This document shows positions 30,008 through 38,735 of a stretch of 64,000 bases of DNA, piece after piece. Within the stretch, counting starts at the first letter, position 1. The number at the start of each line of letters is the position of its first letter. The translations under genes were made by a program, and so were the position numbers. The notes beneath the pieces were generated by a model. The model was not told the origin of the DNA. It saw nothing but the letters and a program-made list of their open reading frames with translations, and searched no databases. The DNA lies in the NCBI GenBank assembly GCA_052034585.1, contig JBPOIJ010000081.1:62001-126000 (forward strand), read 5' to 3'. Origin of the DNA: Xiheimicrobium sp052034585. GTDB taxonomy: Bacteria; Myxococcota; Myxococcia; Myxococcales; Myxococcaceae.

Positions 30008-30888
30008 GGCTCGTCTGGGCCTTTGGAGGGCGTCGGCTCGAGCAACGCAGGAAGCGACAGCTCCAGGCCTCCCGCCAAGGTGCGCTGCAGGCTGTGGAGC
30101 GAGGCCGTGTCGAGCTCGAGGCTGTCACGCAGGCGGGTCTGCACGAGCTCGAGCAGCCGTTCTCTCGCCTCGACCAGCCAGCGCGTCGTCGTCGCTCGGT
30201 GCACCGAGTACATCTTCGCGAGCGCCTGGGCCGACACGCCCTCGACGTAGTGGAGCCGAACCAGCGTGCGCTGGCGAACGCTCAGCTCGGCCATGGCGGC
30301 GGCGATGGCCTGCGCGGCGTGGGGCTCGAGCTCGGACCACTGGAGCTGCGCTTCCTGCCCCTCGGTGCTCGACCCGGCGATCGACGCGAGCTCGAGCCAG
30401 CCGTCGCCGACCAGCTCTTCCCGCCGCCGCTCTCCGCTTCGCCGCGCGTCGGCTTGGGAGCGCATCGCCGTCACCATCACGAACGCCTTGAGCGGACCGA
30501 CCCCGCTGTACTCGGCGAGGCGCGCCGGCCGTTCACCAGCGCTCACCAGGAGCTTGATCTGCACCTGCTGCACGACCTCCTCGACGTCGTGCCCGCCGCG
30601 GCGCACCGCCAACGAGATGAACGGCCGGGTGAAGGTCTCGAAGGCGGTGACGGCCGCGCGTTGCCCATCGAGGCAGGCCCAGGCCAGGTAGAGATCTTCG
30701 ACGTGGAGCGTGGCCAGCCCCTGCCCCTCGATCGCCCTGCTCTCGAGGAAGGCCCCGAAGGCCGTGCCGTTCATCGTGACTTGCGGCCAGCGTTGCCGAA
30801 CGAGGCCGACGAGCCGGCTCGCCTCGAGCACGGTGGCCACCAGCCCCTTCGTGGCAGCGAGCAGTCCCTCGGCCGACTCATCGCTCAT
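30004..30888 (-). CDS. RNA polymerase sigma-70 factor, Myxococcales-type ECF
   Basis: The 294-residue sigma factor has region 2 near residues 75-150 (AWACLDGQRAAVTAFE, DVEEVVQQVQIKLL, LKAFVMVTAMRSQADARR) and region 4 near 210-260 (LSVRQRTLVRLHYVEGVSAQ, AKMYSVHRATTTRWL). An N-terminal extension of about 70 residues and a C-terminal tail of about 40 fit the Myxococcales-specific sigma family described from Myxococcus and relatives. It overlaps the kinase gene by 11 bases upstream and DUF1285 by four downstream. No anti-sigma gene is adjacent, so the kinase may control it. Confidence 0.9.
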   Translation of the reverse strand: MSDESAEGLLAATKGLVATVLEASRLVGLVRQRWPQVTMNGTAFGAFLESRAIEGQGLATLHVEDLYLAWACLDGQRAAVTAFETFTRPFISLAVRRGGHDVEEVVQQVQIKLLVSAGERPARLAEYSGVGPLKAFVMVTAMRSQADARRSGERRREELVGDGWLELASIAGSSTEGQEAQLQWSELEPHAAQAIAAAMAELSVRQRTLVRLHYVEGVSAQALAKMYSVHRATTTRWLVEARERLLELVQTRLRDSLELDTASLHSLQRTLAGGLELSLPALLEPTPSKGPDEP

Positions 30889-32728
30889 CGGGTGCCTCCT
30901 TCGAGACCGACGCCCACGCGCCGCTTCGCCAGGCGATGCCGAGGGCGACGAGCGTGCCGAGCATCGCGCCGGTGAAGAACCGCTCGGCGTTGGCGGGGAA
31001 GAAGAGGGTCAGCACCTGGCCCGCCACCAGCAGCAGCGAGCCGATGGCGAACGTCCAGTGGTGGATGATGGCGGCGGTGGCGAGGGCGATCGCGATCAAC
31101 GGCAGCTCGAAGGCGATGGCCTGCGCCCGAGGGATCTCGAGCGCCGCGGCCGAGACGCGGAGGAGCAGCTGCCCGAGGTTGACGAGCGCAGCCAGCGCCA
31201 TCAGCTGGCGGTTGAGCTTCGAGCCGGCGAGCAGGCCTCGAAAGGCGAACGACATCACCCCGATGGTGACGATGAACGCCACACTCGAGAGCGCGAGGGC
31301 CCACCTGCCTTGGTACAGCGCGGGGAAGTTGAGGCGCACCGTGTAGAAGCCCGCCGTCACCAGGACCAAGGCGACCAGGAACCGCAGCCGGTGGGTGCGC
31401 CCCACCTTCGGATCGAGCGAGCGCGCGAAGTCGTGGAGCGCCCGGTGCTCGGCGACGGCGCGCTTCACTCGCTCGTCCAGCTCGGGCAGCGGGCGTGGGC
31501 TCGCCTCGAGGGCTTGGGCCGCGAGCGCCGGGTGACCGTCCTCCAAGGCGCACTCCACCTGGAACGTCACCAGCTCGCGCGCGATCTCGAGGGCCGGCGG
31601 GTGATCGGGCGCCAGGTCGAGCGCAGCGCGAAGCACCGATGCGGCCTCGGCCGAGCTTCGCGACGCCGCATCCTTCTGCTCACGGCGCTGTGCCCTGGAG
31701 CGGTCGAGCAGCTGCTGAGCGCGGCGCACCACGCGGGAGACGTGCTGGTTGCGATGGAAGGCCTCCAGGTCTCGGAGGAACTCGAGCGCGCTGCCATGCC
31801 GCTTCGACGGGTCGGCCGAGAGCGCTTTCCGGGAGAGCGCGGCCAGCTCGGGGTGCTCGCTCTGGGGAAAGTCCGGTTCGCCGGTGAGGGTCCTCCGAGA
31901 CGCGGTGGCGAACGGGGGGCGGCCGTAGAGCAGCTCGTAGAGGACGCCACCGAGCAGGTAGACGTCCGTCCGCGCCGAGAGGGGCCCTGGCGCCCCCGCG
32001 AGCGTCTCGGGTGCCTGGTAGGTCGGCGTGCCGGCGCCGTCGCCTGCGGTGACGTGCGGGAGGTGACCGGTTGGATCCTCGGTGAGGAGCCCTCCGAGCC
32101 CCCAGTCCATCAGGAGCACTTCGCCGAACCGGCCGATCATCACGTTGGCAGGCTTGATGTCTCGGTGCACGACGCCACGCTCGTGAGCGAAGGCCACCGC
32201 GCCGCAGATCGTCTCGAGCACCCGGAGGTTCCACTCGAGCAGATCGGCGCCGAACCGCGCGAGGATGGTGGCGCGATCGGCCTTCAGCACCGACCACGGC
32301 TCGCCCTCGACGCGCTTGAGCACGATCTGCAGCTCACCCTCGTCGGAGTGGGTGATGGCGTGCACGGGGACGATCGCCGGGTGTTCGAGCGCGCCGGTGA
32401 GCCTCGCCTCACGGAGGAGCTGCTGCCTCGCCTCGGCGTCGCCCTGCTGCCGCGAGATCTTCACGGCCACTTCGCGCTCGAGCCCGTGCTGGGTCGCGAG
32501 CAGCACCGTCGCCATGCCGCCGCGGCCCAACACGCGTCGCACCGACAACCCTTCGGTGCGCACCGTCGGCTCGTGTTCGAAGAGCGGCGCCCGCACGGGA
32601 CGAGTGACGAGCGCAGCCAGGGCAGCCCGCAGGGGAGGGCTCGCGTCGAGTTCCCGTTCGAAGGCCTCGAGCTCGGCGCCGCTGAGCTTGCCTTCCGCGA
32701 ACTGCCTGAGCCGCTCGTCGGTGCTCAT
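30878..32728 (-). CDS. Ser/Thr kinase with polytopic C-terminal membrane domain
   Basis: Starting at ATG 32728 gives 616 residues. An N-terminal helical stretch of about 50 residues resembles a sigma/anti-sigma-type adaptor (LRQFAEGKLSGAELEAFERE). The kinase domain (residues 60-320) has LGRGGMATVLLA, HRDIKPANV, a DWG in place of DFG (LMDWGLGG) and PTYQAPE. A helical segment follows, and then about six transmembrane helices from residue 440 to the end. The kinase gene overlaps the sigma-factor gene by 11 bases, so the two are coupled. The membrane domain is a possible sensor for sigma activation. Confidence 0.9.
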   Translation of the reverse strand: MSTDERLRQFAEGKLSGAELEAFERELDASPPLRAALAALVTRPVRAPLFEHEPTVRTEGLSVRRVLGRGGMATVLLATQHGLEREVAVKISRQQGDAEARQQLLREARLTGALEHPAIVPVHAITHSDEGELQIVLKRVEGEPWSVLKADRATILARFGADLLEWNLRVLETICGAVAFAHERGVVHRDIKPANVMIGRFGEVLLMDWGLGGLLTEDPTGHLPHVTAGDGAGTPTYQAPETLAGAPGPLSARTDVYLLGGVLYELLYGRPPFATASRRTLTGEPDFPQSEHPELAALSRKALSADPSKRHGSALEFLRDLEAFHRNQHVSRVVRRAQQLLDRSRAQRREQKDAASRSSAEAASVLRAALDLAPDHPPALEIARELVTFQVECALEDGHPALAAQALEASPRPLPELDERVKRAVAEHRALHDFARSLDPKVGRTHRLRFLVALVLVTAGFYTVRLNFPALYQGRWALALSSVAFIVTIGVMSFAFRGLLAGSKLNRQLMALAALVNLGQLLLRVSAAALEIPRAQAIAFELPLIAIALATAAIIHHWTFAIGSLLLVAGQVLTLFFPANAERFFTGAMLGTLVALGIAWRSGAWASVSKEAPDER

Positions 32729-32815
32729 GGCTCGAGAGAACCGCAGGGGCCCCCGGCTTGTCGAGCCCAAAGCCCTTGGGTGCGACAACCGGCTGGGGTC
32801 GGCGTCTTCAAGGAG

Positions 32816-33943
32816 ATGCTCGTTCGACTCCCTGTGCTGACCGCGCTCGTCGGCTCCTTGTGCTCCGCTGCGCCGTGTCCCCAGCGCGCGAGCTGGCCCA
32901 CCACCGAATGGCCGGTGAAGCTCGTCGATCGAAGGGAGAAGGCCGCCGAGGTCGAGGCCTTGGAGTCGTTCGCGTTCACCTTGACGGGCAAGGACAGCGA
33001 ACGCCTCGGCGTGCGCACCGACGCGCTCCTCGTCTTCAAGAAGGGCGTGCTCGTCTACGAGGCCTACGCGCGGGGCTACCAGGCCAACACGCCCCACCTG
33101 TCGTGGAGCGTCGCGAAGAGCTTCACCAGCGCGCTCATCGGGGTGGCGGTGAAGGAAGGCGTCGTCTCGCTCTCGGACTCGATCTGTCGTCACCTCCCCG
33201 AGGCCGAGGAGACCGGCCACTGCGACGTCACCGTCGAGCACTTGCTCACCTTCTCGAGTGGGCTGCTCTGGCAGGAGGAGTACGAGAACGGCGTCTACCA
33301 GCACTCGTCCGTCCTCTCGATGTTCTACGGGAAAGGCCATCGCGATCAGCTCGCGCACATTCTCTCGCACCCGCTGATCCACCCGCCCGGTGAGCACTGG
33401 TCGTATTCGACGGCCGACGCGCAGCTCGCCGCGTCGATCGCCAAGCGCGCGCTCGAGGGCAAACACGGCAAGGACGCGTTCTGGAGGCTCCTCTTCGATC
33501 GCCTCGGGCTCGGCCAGTTGGTGATCGAGGAGGACTCGAAGGGCATGCCCCAGGGCGGAAGCGCGATGTACGCGACGCCGCGCGACTTCGCCAAGTTCGG
33601 GTTCCTCTTCTTGAACGACGGCTGCTGGAACGGGGAACGGCTGTTGCCCGAGGGCTGGGTGGAGAAGAGCGTGACGCCCGCGGCGGCCTACGTGGCGACC
33701 CGGCCCGTCGAGCCGAGGCCGAACGGCCTGTCGTGGTGGCTCAACCGTTCGCTCCCGCAGGTCGATCGGCCCAAGCCCTGGCCAGATGCTCCCGAAGATG
33801 CGTACGCCGCGTCGGGCTACTGGGGCCAGCGGATCATCGTCATTCCCTCGGAGGACGTGCTCATCGTTCGCTTCGGCGACGATCGGAAGCAGCCGATCGA
33901 CGCGAACGAGCTGATCAAGCGCGCGCTGGCGGTGGTGCGATGA
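32816..33943 (+). CDS. Serine hydrolase, beta-lactamase/NylB-like
   Basis: The 375-residue protein starts with MLVRLPVLTALVGSLCSAAP, a secretion signal (a lipobox at LCSAA is weak). The serine-lysine catalytic pair is in WSVAKSFTS (SxxK, near residue 100), with the second motif Tyr in HWSYSTADAQL near 200 (YSxAD, as in 6-aminohexanoate-dimer hydrolases) and GYWGQ late in the domain. It is a class C beta-lactamase-fold esterase or amidase in the periplasm; the substrate is unknown. Its stop overlaps the next start as ATGA at 33940. Confidence 0.88.
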   Translation: MLVRLPVLTALVGSLCSAAPCPQRASWPTTEWPVKLVDRREKAAEVEALESFAFTLTGKDSERLGVRTDALLVFKKGVLVYEAYARGYQANTPHLSWSVAKSFTSALIGVAVKEGVVSLSDSICRHLPEAEETGHCDVTVEHLLTFSSGLLWQEEYENGVYQHSSVLSMFYGKGHRDQLAHILSHPLIHPPGEHWSYSTADAQLAASIAKRALEGKHGKDAFWRLLFDRLGLGQLVIEEDSKGMPQGGSAMYATPRDFAKFGFLFLNDGCWNGERLLPEGWVEKSVTPAAAYVATRPVEPRPNGLSWWLNRSLPQVDRPKPWPDAPEDAYAASGYWGQRIIVIPSEDVLIVRFGDDRKQPIDANELIKRALAVVR

Positions 33944-34236
33944 GAGCGCTCGTGCTGGCGGCCTTGGTGACGGCCTGCACGCCCGCGAACGGCAAGCGGG
34001 TGTACCAGAACAACGATCTCGAGCTGGCCGTCGGCAACTCGGCGCGCAACGGCTGCAGCTGCCGGTACGTGATGAAGCTCTCCGAGGAGCAGTGCCGCGC
34101 GTGGGTGCGCGCGAACCCCGACGTCGCCTCGGTGCGGTTCGACGACGAGCACCAGCGGGTCGAGTCGGTCGCCTTCATCAGCTGGTCGGCGGCGGCCCAC
34201 GTCGTCGACGCGCGCCACGGCTGCGTCCTGGAATGA
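33940..34236 (+). CDS. Small Cys-containing lipoprotein
   Basis: From the overlapping ATG at 33940 the product is 98 residues: signal MRALVLAALVTAC with lipobox VTAC, then a compact domain with CSCRY, QCRAW and a C-terminal HGCVLE, giving likely disulphides. No family recognised. Coupling to the serine hydrolase suggests an accessory role for that enzyme. Its stop abuts the end of the convergent membrane-protein gene. Confidence 0.7.
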   Translation: MRALVLAALVTACTPANGKRVYQNNDLELAVGNSARNGCSCRYVMKLSEEQCRAWVRANPDVASVRFDDEHQRVESVAFISWSAAAHVVDARHGCVLE

Positions 34237-35628
34237 CTACCAGCCGCGCACGAGCTCGGTGTAGCCCTTGAAGCCGAGCGCGCCCCAGAAGTTCACCAGC
34301 ACGCCCACGGCGATGAGCGCGAGCGGGAGCCACTTCTTGAGACTCCAGCCGCCGACCGCGAGCAGCAGCAGCAGGTACGGCGTGTAGTCGAGCGAGAAGC
34401 GGAAGCCGAACTGGGCGTAGCCGGTGTTCTGGTAGAAGAAGCCGGGCAGCGCGCAGGCCGCGACGGTGATCCACAACGGCCAGTGCAGCCGCGGCTTCTC
34501 CTTCGGCATCACCAGCAGCACGAGGATCGGCAAGGTGAGCAACAGCGACATGCCCCACGGCGAGTACTCGAGCCGCCCGGCGTTGAACTTCGGGAAGAGC
34601 AGGAACGCCGCCTCGAGGTTGCGCGAGAGGTACGTCGGGTGGAACAGGCCGAAGGTGTCGATGTCTTGGTTGACGCGGTTCTCGAAGAAGAAGCGGTGGC
34701 CGAACTCGGCGATCGAGCCGAAGCGCGTCTGGTTCATCGCCATCGCGATCACCGCGAGCGGGAGCGCGCCCACCAGGAACGGCTGGAGCTTCGACTTGAA
34801 CGGCTCGCTCGGCTTGCCGAAGAAGGCCTTGAGCTCCTCCATTCGTTTGCCCGGCGTCGGGGTGATCGCCTCCATCAAGAAGAAGACGCCGGTGAAGAGG
34901 AGCGGCGTGCGGGTGAGCACCGCCATCGACCAGAAGACGCCGGCCAGCAACGGCCTCCGCGCGCCGACCGCGTTGCGCACGTACAGACAGGTGAACGCCA
35001 CGCCCATCACCTCGGCCGAGAACCACACCTCGCCGCGGATCGCGCAGTAGAAGAAGAGGGTGCCGAACCCGAGGATGACGGCGAGCGCGGCGTTCTCGAG
35101 CTCCTTGCGCGCCGAGCCCTCGTGCTCCGAGAGCAGCCGCAGCACCGAGTAGAAGAGCGCGATCGCGAGCGCGCCGACGAAGACGCCGAAGCTGGTGTCG
35201 TTGAACTGGTAGCCGTGAACCACCACGAACGGCAGCATCACCGCCGAGGGGAACATCGGAAACGACGAGTACCACTTGTCAGTCTGAACGAGCGGCCGGG
35301 TGCAGCGCTGCTTCACTCCGCCCACGTCGCGCACGCAGGCCCAGTCTTCGAAGTTCGGGAGCACCTCGGGCGCGATGTCTTGCCGGCCATCGAGCCACGC
35401 CTGGGCCTGGTAGACGAAGTGCGGCGCCGCGCTCTGCCGCAAGAAGCGCTGCCCCGAGAACATCGCCAGGACGAAGAAGCTCACGGCGAAGAGGACGAGC
35501 TCGACCCGGTAGGCCTGCGCCCACAACTTGATCGCCGTCACCAGCGAGCCGCTGGGCTGGGGGGACTCGGAGGCCTTCGCCGCGTCGCTCATGGGCGGCG
35601 TTTTGTGCCGGTTTTCCTCGGCAGACAA
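34237..35628 (-). CDS. Polytopic membrane protein, GT-C glycosyltransferase-like
   Basis: The 463-residue protein (from ATG 35628; an ATG at 35592 would trim 12 residues) has about ten to twelve membrane helices beginning VELVLFAVSFFVLAMFSGQR. The long first periplasmic loop with conserved aromatics (RTRFGSIAEFGHRFFFENRV later) fits the GT-C fold of dolichyl/polyprenyl-phosphate sugar transferases and related proteins. No clear catalytic DxD or EED motif was found, so the donor and acceptor are open. It is divergent from the helicase gene with a short spacer. Confidence 0.65.
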   Translation of the reverse strand: MSAEENRHKTPPMSDAAKASESPQPSGSLVTAIKLWAQAYRVELVLFAVSFFVLAMFSGQRFLRQSAAPHFVYQAQAWLDGRQDIAPEVLPNFEDWACVRDVGGVKQRCTRPLVQTDKWYSSFPMFPSAVMLPFVVVHGYQFNDTSFGVFVGALAIALFYSVLRLLSEHEGSARKELENAALAVILGFGTLFFYCAIRGEVWFSAEVMGVAFTCLYVRNAVGARRPLLAGVFWSMAVLTRTPLLFTGVFFLMEAITPTPGKRMEELKAFFGKPSEPFKSKLQPFLVGALPLAVIAMAMNQTRFGSIAEFGHRFFFENRVNQDIDTFGLFHPTYLSRNLEAAFLLFPKFNAGRLEYSPWGMSLLLTLPILVLLVMPKEKPRLHWPLWITVAACALPGFFYQNTGYAQFGFRFSLDYTPYLLLLLAVGGWSLKKWLPLALIAVGVLVNFWGALGFKGYTELVRGW

Positions 35629-35693
35629 CCTCGAAGCTTCCAGCGAGAAGTGGTGCGCGAGGGCGCTCCAGCCGCTATGAGCCGCGCGGTCCC

Positions 35694-38600
35694 ATGGCCG
35701 GCACGCTCATCGTCGGAATGAAGGTCAAGTACCTGCCCCAACCGGAGTGGGGCACGGGTCACCTGCTCAGCCTGGAAGAGGAAGGTCTGCGCGCCGTCGT
35801 CGCCTTCCCCGCGCGCGAGAACGGGGCGCCGATTCTCGTCAGCACCAAGGGCGGCGGGTTGGTGCACACCGCGCTCCGGCCAGGCGACGGCGTTCGCACC
35901 TCGAAGGGCAAGGTGGGCGTCGTGGTGCAGGAAGAGGAGGGCGGCCGCGGCCTGCGGCGCTACTCGCTCAAGCTCGACGACGGCTCCGAGACCGAGCTGC
36001 CCGAGACCGAGGTTCGCGCCCTGCCGCCCAAGCCCGATCTCGTCGCGATGATGAAGGAAGGCCGCGTCGCCGACGCCAAGAACTTCCTCCTCCGCAAGGC
36101 GACGCTGCGCCTCGACGACGAGCGCCGGAACGACGCCTTCGGCGCGCTGCTGGCCTCTCGCGTGATGGTGAAGCCGCATCAGGTGGGCGTGGTGCAGCGG
36201 GTGCTCTCCGCCCGTCGGCCCCGCTTCGTGCTCGCCGACGAGGTCGGCCTCGGCAAGACGATCGAAGCCGGCATGATCTTCTCCGCGCTGCGCCTCGCAG
36301 GGCTCGCCAAGCGCGTGCTCGTCGTCGCGCCCGCGCACCTCACCGTGCAGTGGCTCGTCGAGCTCTTCCACAAGTTCAACCACCTCTTCACCTTGATGGA
36401 CTCGGAGCGGCACGAGAGCTCGCTCGACGCCGAGCCCACCTTGAACCCCTGGGCGCGGTTCGATCTGGTGGTGACGAGCCTCGAGCTGCTCCAGCGCTCG
36501 GAGCAGTTTCGCGAAGAGGCCGGCGCGCCCGAGGCCCACTGGGATCTCGTGATCGTCGACGAGGCGCACCACCTCAAGGGCGAGAAGGCCTACGAGGCCG
36601 CGCAGGCGCTGGCGAAGAACGCGTACGGGTTGCTCTTGCTCACCGCGACGCCGATGCAGCTCGATCCCGCGGAGTACCAATCGCTCCTGAGCCTCATCGA
36701 TCCCCTCACCGCGCCGACCGTGAAGGAGTTCGAAGCCCGGCTCGCGCGCCAGGAAGAGCTGTCGAAGGCGGTGCGGGCGCTCCTCGAGGGGAAGAAGGCC
36801 GGCGCCGCGGTGAAGGATCTGCTCGCGCGCTTCCCCAAGGACGAGGCGCTCAAGGAGATCACCAACCCCGACGAGATGCTGATGCACCTCGCCGAGACCT
36901 ACTCGTTGTCCGATCGGCTCATTCGCAACCGGCGCGTTCGGGTCGGCGGGTTCAGCCAACGAAAGCTGCACGTGCACTCGGTGACGCTCACCGCAGACGA
37001 GCTCAAGGCGCGGCAGCAGGCGCTCGACGCGCTCGCGAAGGACGGTTCGGTGCACGGCGCGGCGCTCTCGAACCTGGTGCGGCGGCTCGAGTCCTCTCCG
37101 TCGGCGTTCCAGGCGGCCCTCGCCGGCAACAAGGCGCTCCAGGGCCTCAAGGTGGCGCTTCCCGACAAGGACGCCAAGTTCACTGCCTTCGTCGGCCTGC
37201 TGAAGGACCTCTGGGCGAAGGAGAAGAACGCCAAGGTGCTCGTCTTCACCGAGGCGCGTGACACCCTCGAGCGGCTCCAGACGCGGCTGCGGCACGAGCA
37301 CGTCGAGGCCCTCGGGTACCACGGCGATCTCCCGATGGTGGAGCGCGACCGGCAGGTGGCGCGGTTTCGAGATCCCGACGGGCCGAAGCTGCTCGTCTGC
37401 ACCGAGGTCGGCGGCGAGGGCCGCAACTTCCAGTTCGCTCACCACCTCGTTCACTACGATCTCCCCTGGAGCCCGGCGACCGTCGAGCAGCGCATCGGCC
37501 GCCTCGATCGCATCGGGCAGACCCAGAACGTCGACGTGCACGTCTTCGAGGTCGAGGGCACCTTCAGCGCCGACGTGCTCGCGGTGCTGCGCGACGCGGT
37601 GGGCGTGTTCGGAGAGACGGTCGGTGGTCTCGACGCGGTGCTCGAAGAAGTGGAGCCCAGGCTCACCGAGCTCGCCCTCGCTCCGGCCAAGCAGCGCGCG
37701 GCCTACGTGAAGGAGCTCAAGGAGAAGGTGACGGCGGCCCGCAAGCAGGTGCAGCAGGCGTACGACCCGTTGCTCGACTTGCGCAGCTTCGACGAGGTCG
37801 CCGTCAGCGAGCTGGTGGAGCGGGCCGAGAAGCGCATCGATCACGAAGCCGACGACGAGGAGTCGCTCGACGATCGGCTGCTCGGCTTGGCGCGCGATCT
37901 CGACGAGCGGCTCGAAGAGAACATCACCGAGCTGGCCGAGCGCATCGGCGTGCGGGTCGACACCGATCAAGAGGTCGACGCGTTCCAGGCGGCCTTCCAC
38001 TTCGGTCACGCACTGGCCGTCGAGGCGCTCCCTGGCTTCGACATCACCCAGGAACGAACCGTGCTCGGCACCTTCTGGCGCGACACCGCCGTCGAGCAGG
38101 AAGAGATCGAGTACTTCGCCACTGGGCACCCGCTGGTGGAGTCGCTCTTCGGCTTCGTGAAGGACGGGCCGTTCGGACGAAATGGCGCGCGGTTCCTCGA
38201 CGTGCGAACGCCGATCAAGGCGCGCGGGGTGGAAGTGCTCTTCCACGTCTTCCCGCCCGAGCCTGCCGACACCTCGCCCGGCGCGAAGGTGCCCTCTCGC
38301 CAGCTCTCGCGCTTCCTCGACACCGCGCTGATTCAAGTCGCGGTGGTGCGGCACAACGACGGCAAGCCGAAGGTCGACGCCCAGCTGCTCGAGACGCTCA
38401 ACGGCACCGACGGCAAGTCGCTCAAAGGCAACGAGCTGATCGCCGGCTTCCCCGAGTTCGGCGGGTTCCTCGACGACGCGATCGTCCTCGCCACCAAGCA
38501 GGCGCAGACCCAGCTCGAGAAGCTCAAGAAGGCGGCGCACGAAGCGATCGAAGACGAGCGGGATCTCACGATGCTCCGCATCAAGCTCGCGCTCGAGCAC

Positions 38601-38732
38601 CAGGGCATTCCAATGGAGCGGATCGAGAAGGCGCTGACCGCGGAGCTCAACGCCGCCGACGAGCTGCTCGCCGCCCTCGCCGGAGTGAAGGTCGTGCTCG
38701 ACTCGGCCTGTGCGTTCATCATCAACCGCTGA
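35694..38732 (+). CDS. SNF2-family helicase, RapA-like
   Basis: The 1012-residue ATPase has an N-terminal beta module (VGMKVKYLPQPEWGTGHLLS, RapA/DUF3553-like), then the SNF2 core. Its motifs are ADEVGLGKTIEAG (Walker A), DEAHHLKG (Walker B), LTATPMQ, ARDTLERLQTRL, TEVGGEGRNFQ and QRIGRLDRIGQTQ. The last third has RapA-type C-terminal sequence (ERTVLGTFWRDTAVEQEEIE). RapA recycles RNA polymerase by translocating on nucleic acid; this protein probably does the same or remodels a similar complex. It overlaps nothing and has its own short upstream region. Confidence 0.9.
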   Translation: MAGTLIVGMKVKYLPQPEWGTGHLLSLEEEGLRAVVAFPARENGAPILVSTKGGGLVHTALRPGDGVRTSKGKVGVVVQEEEGGRGLRRYSLKLDDGSETELPETEVRALPPKPDLVAMMKEGRVADAKNFLLRKATLRLDDERRNDAFGALLASRVMVKPHQVGVVQRVLSARRPRFVLADEVGLGKTIEAGMIFSALRLAGLAKRVLVVAPAHLTVQWLVELFHKFNHLFTLMDSERHESSLDAEPTLNPWARFDLVVTSLELLQRSEQFREEAGAPEAHWDLVIVDEAHHLKGEKAYEAAQALAKNAYGLLLLTATPMQLDPAEYQSLLSLIDPLTAPTVKEFEARLARQEELSKAVRALLEGKKAGAAVKDLLARFPKDEALKEITNPDEMLMHLAETYSLSDRLIRNRRVRVGGFSQRKLHVHSVTLTADELKARQQALDALAKDGSVHGAALSNLVRRLESSPSAFQAALAGNKALQGLKVALPDKDAKFTAFVGLLKDLWAKEKNAKVLVFTEARDTLERLQTRLRHEHVEALGYHGDLPMVERDRQVARFRDPDGPKLLVCTEVGGEGRNFQFAHHLVHYDLPWSPATVEQRIGRLDRIGQTQNVDVHVFEVEGTFSADVLAVLRDAVGVFGETVGGLDAVLEEVEPRLTELALAPAKQRAAYVKELKEKVTAARKQVQQAYDPLLDLRSFDEVAVSELVERAEKRIDHEADDEESLDDRLLGLARDLDERLEENITELAERIGVRVDTDQEVDAFQAAFHFGHALAVEALPGFDITQERTVLGTFWRDTAVEQEEIEYFATGHPLVESLFGFVKDGPFGRNGARFLDVRTPIKARGVEVLFHVFPPEPADTSPGAKVPSRQLSRFLDTALIQVAVVRHNDGKPKVDAQLLETLNGTDGKSLKGNELIAGFPEFGGFLDDAIVLATKQAQTQLEKLKKAAHEAIEDERDLTMLRIKLALEHQGIPMERIEKALTAELNAADELLAALAGVKVVLDSACAFIINR

Positions 38733-38735
38733 CCG

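Noticed and set aside
35589..38600. An open frame of about 1,000 codons antisense to the RapA-like helicase gene.
   Set aside because: The plus-strand helicase has all its motifs; this frame is a compositional shadow.
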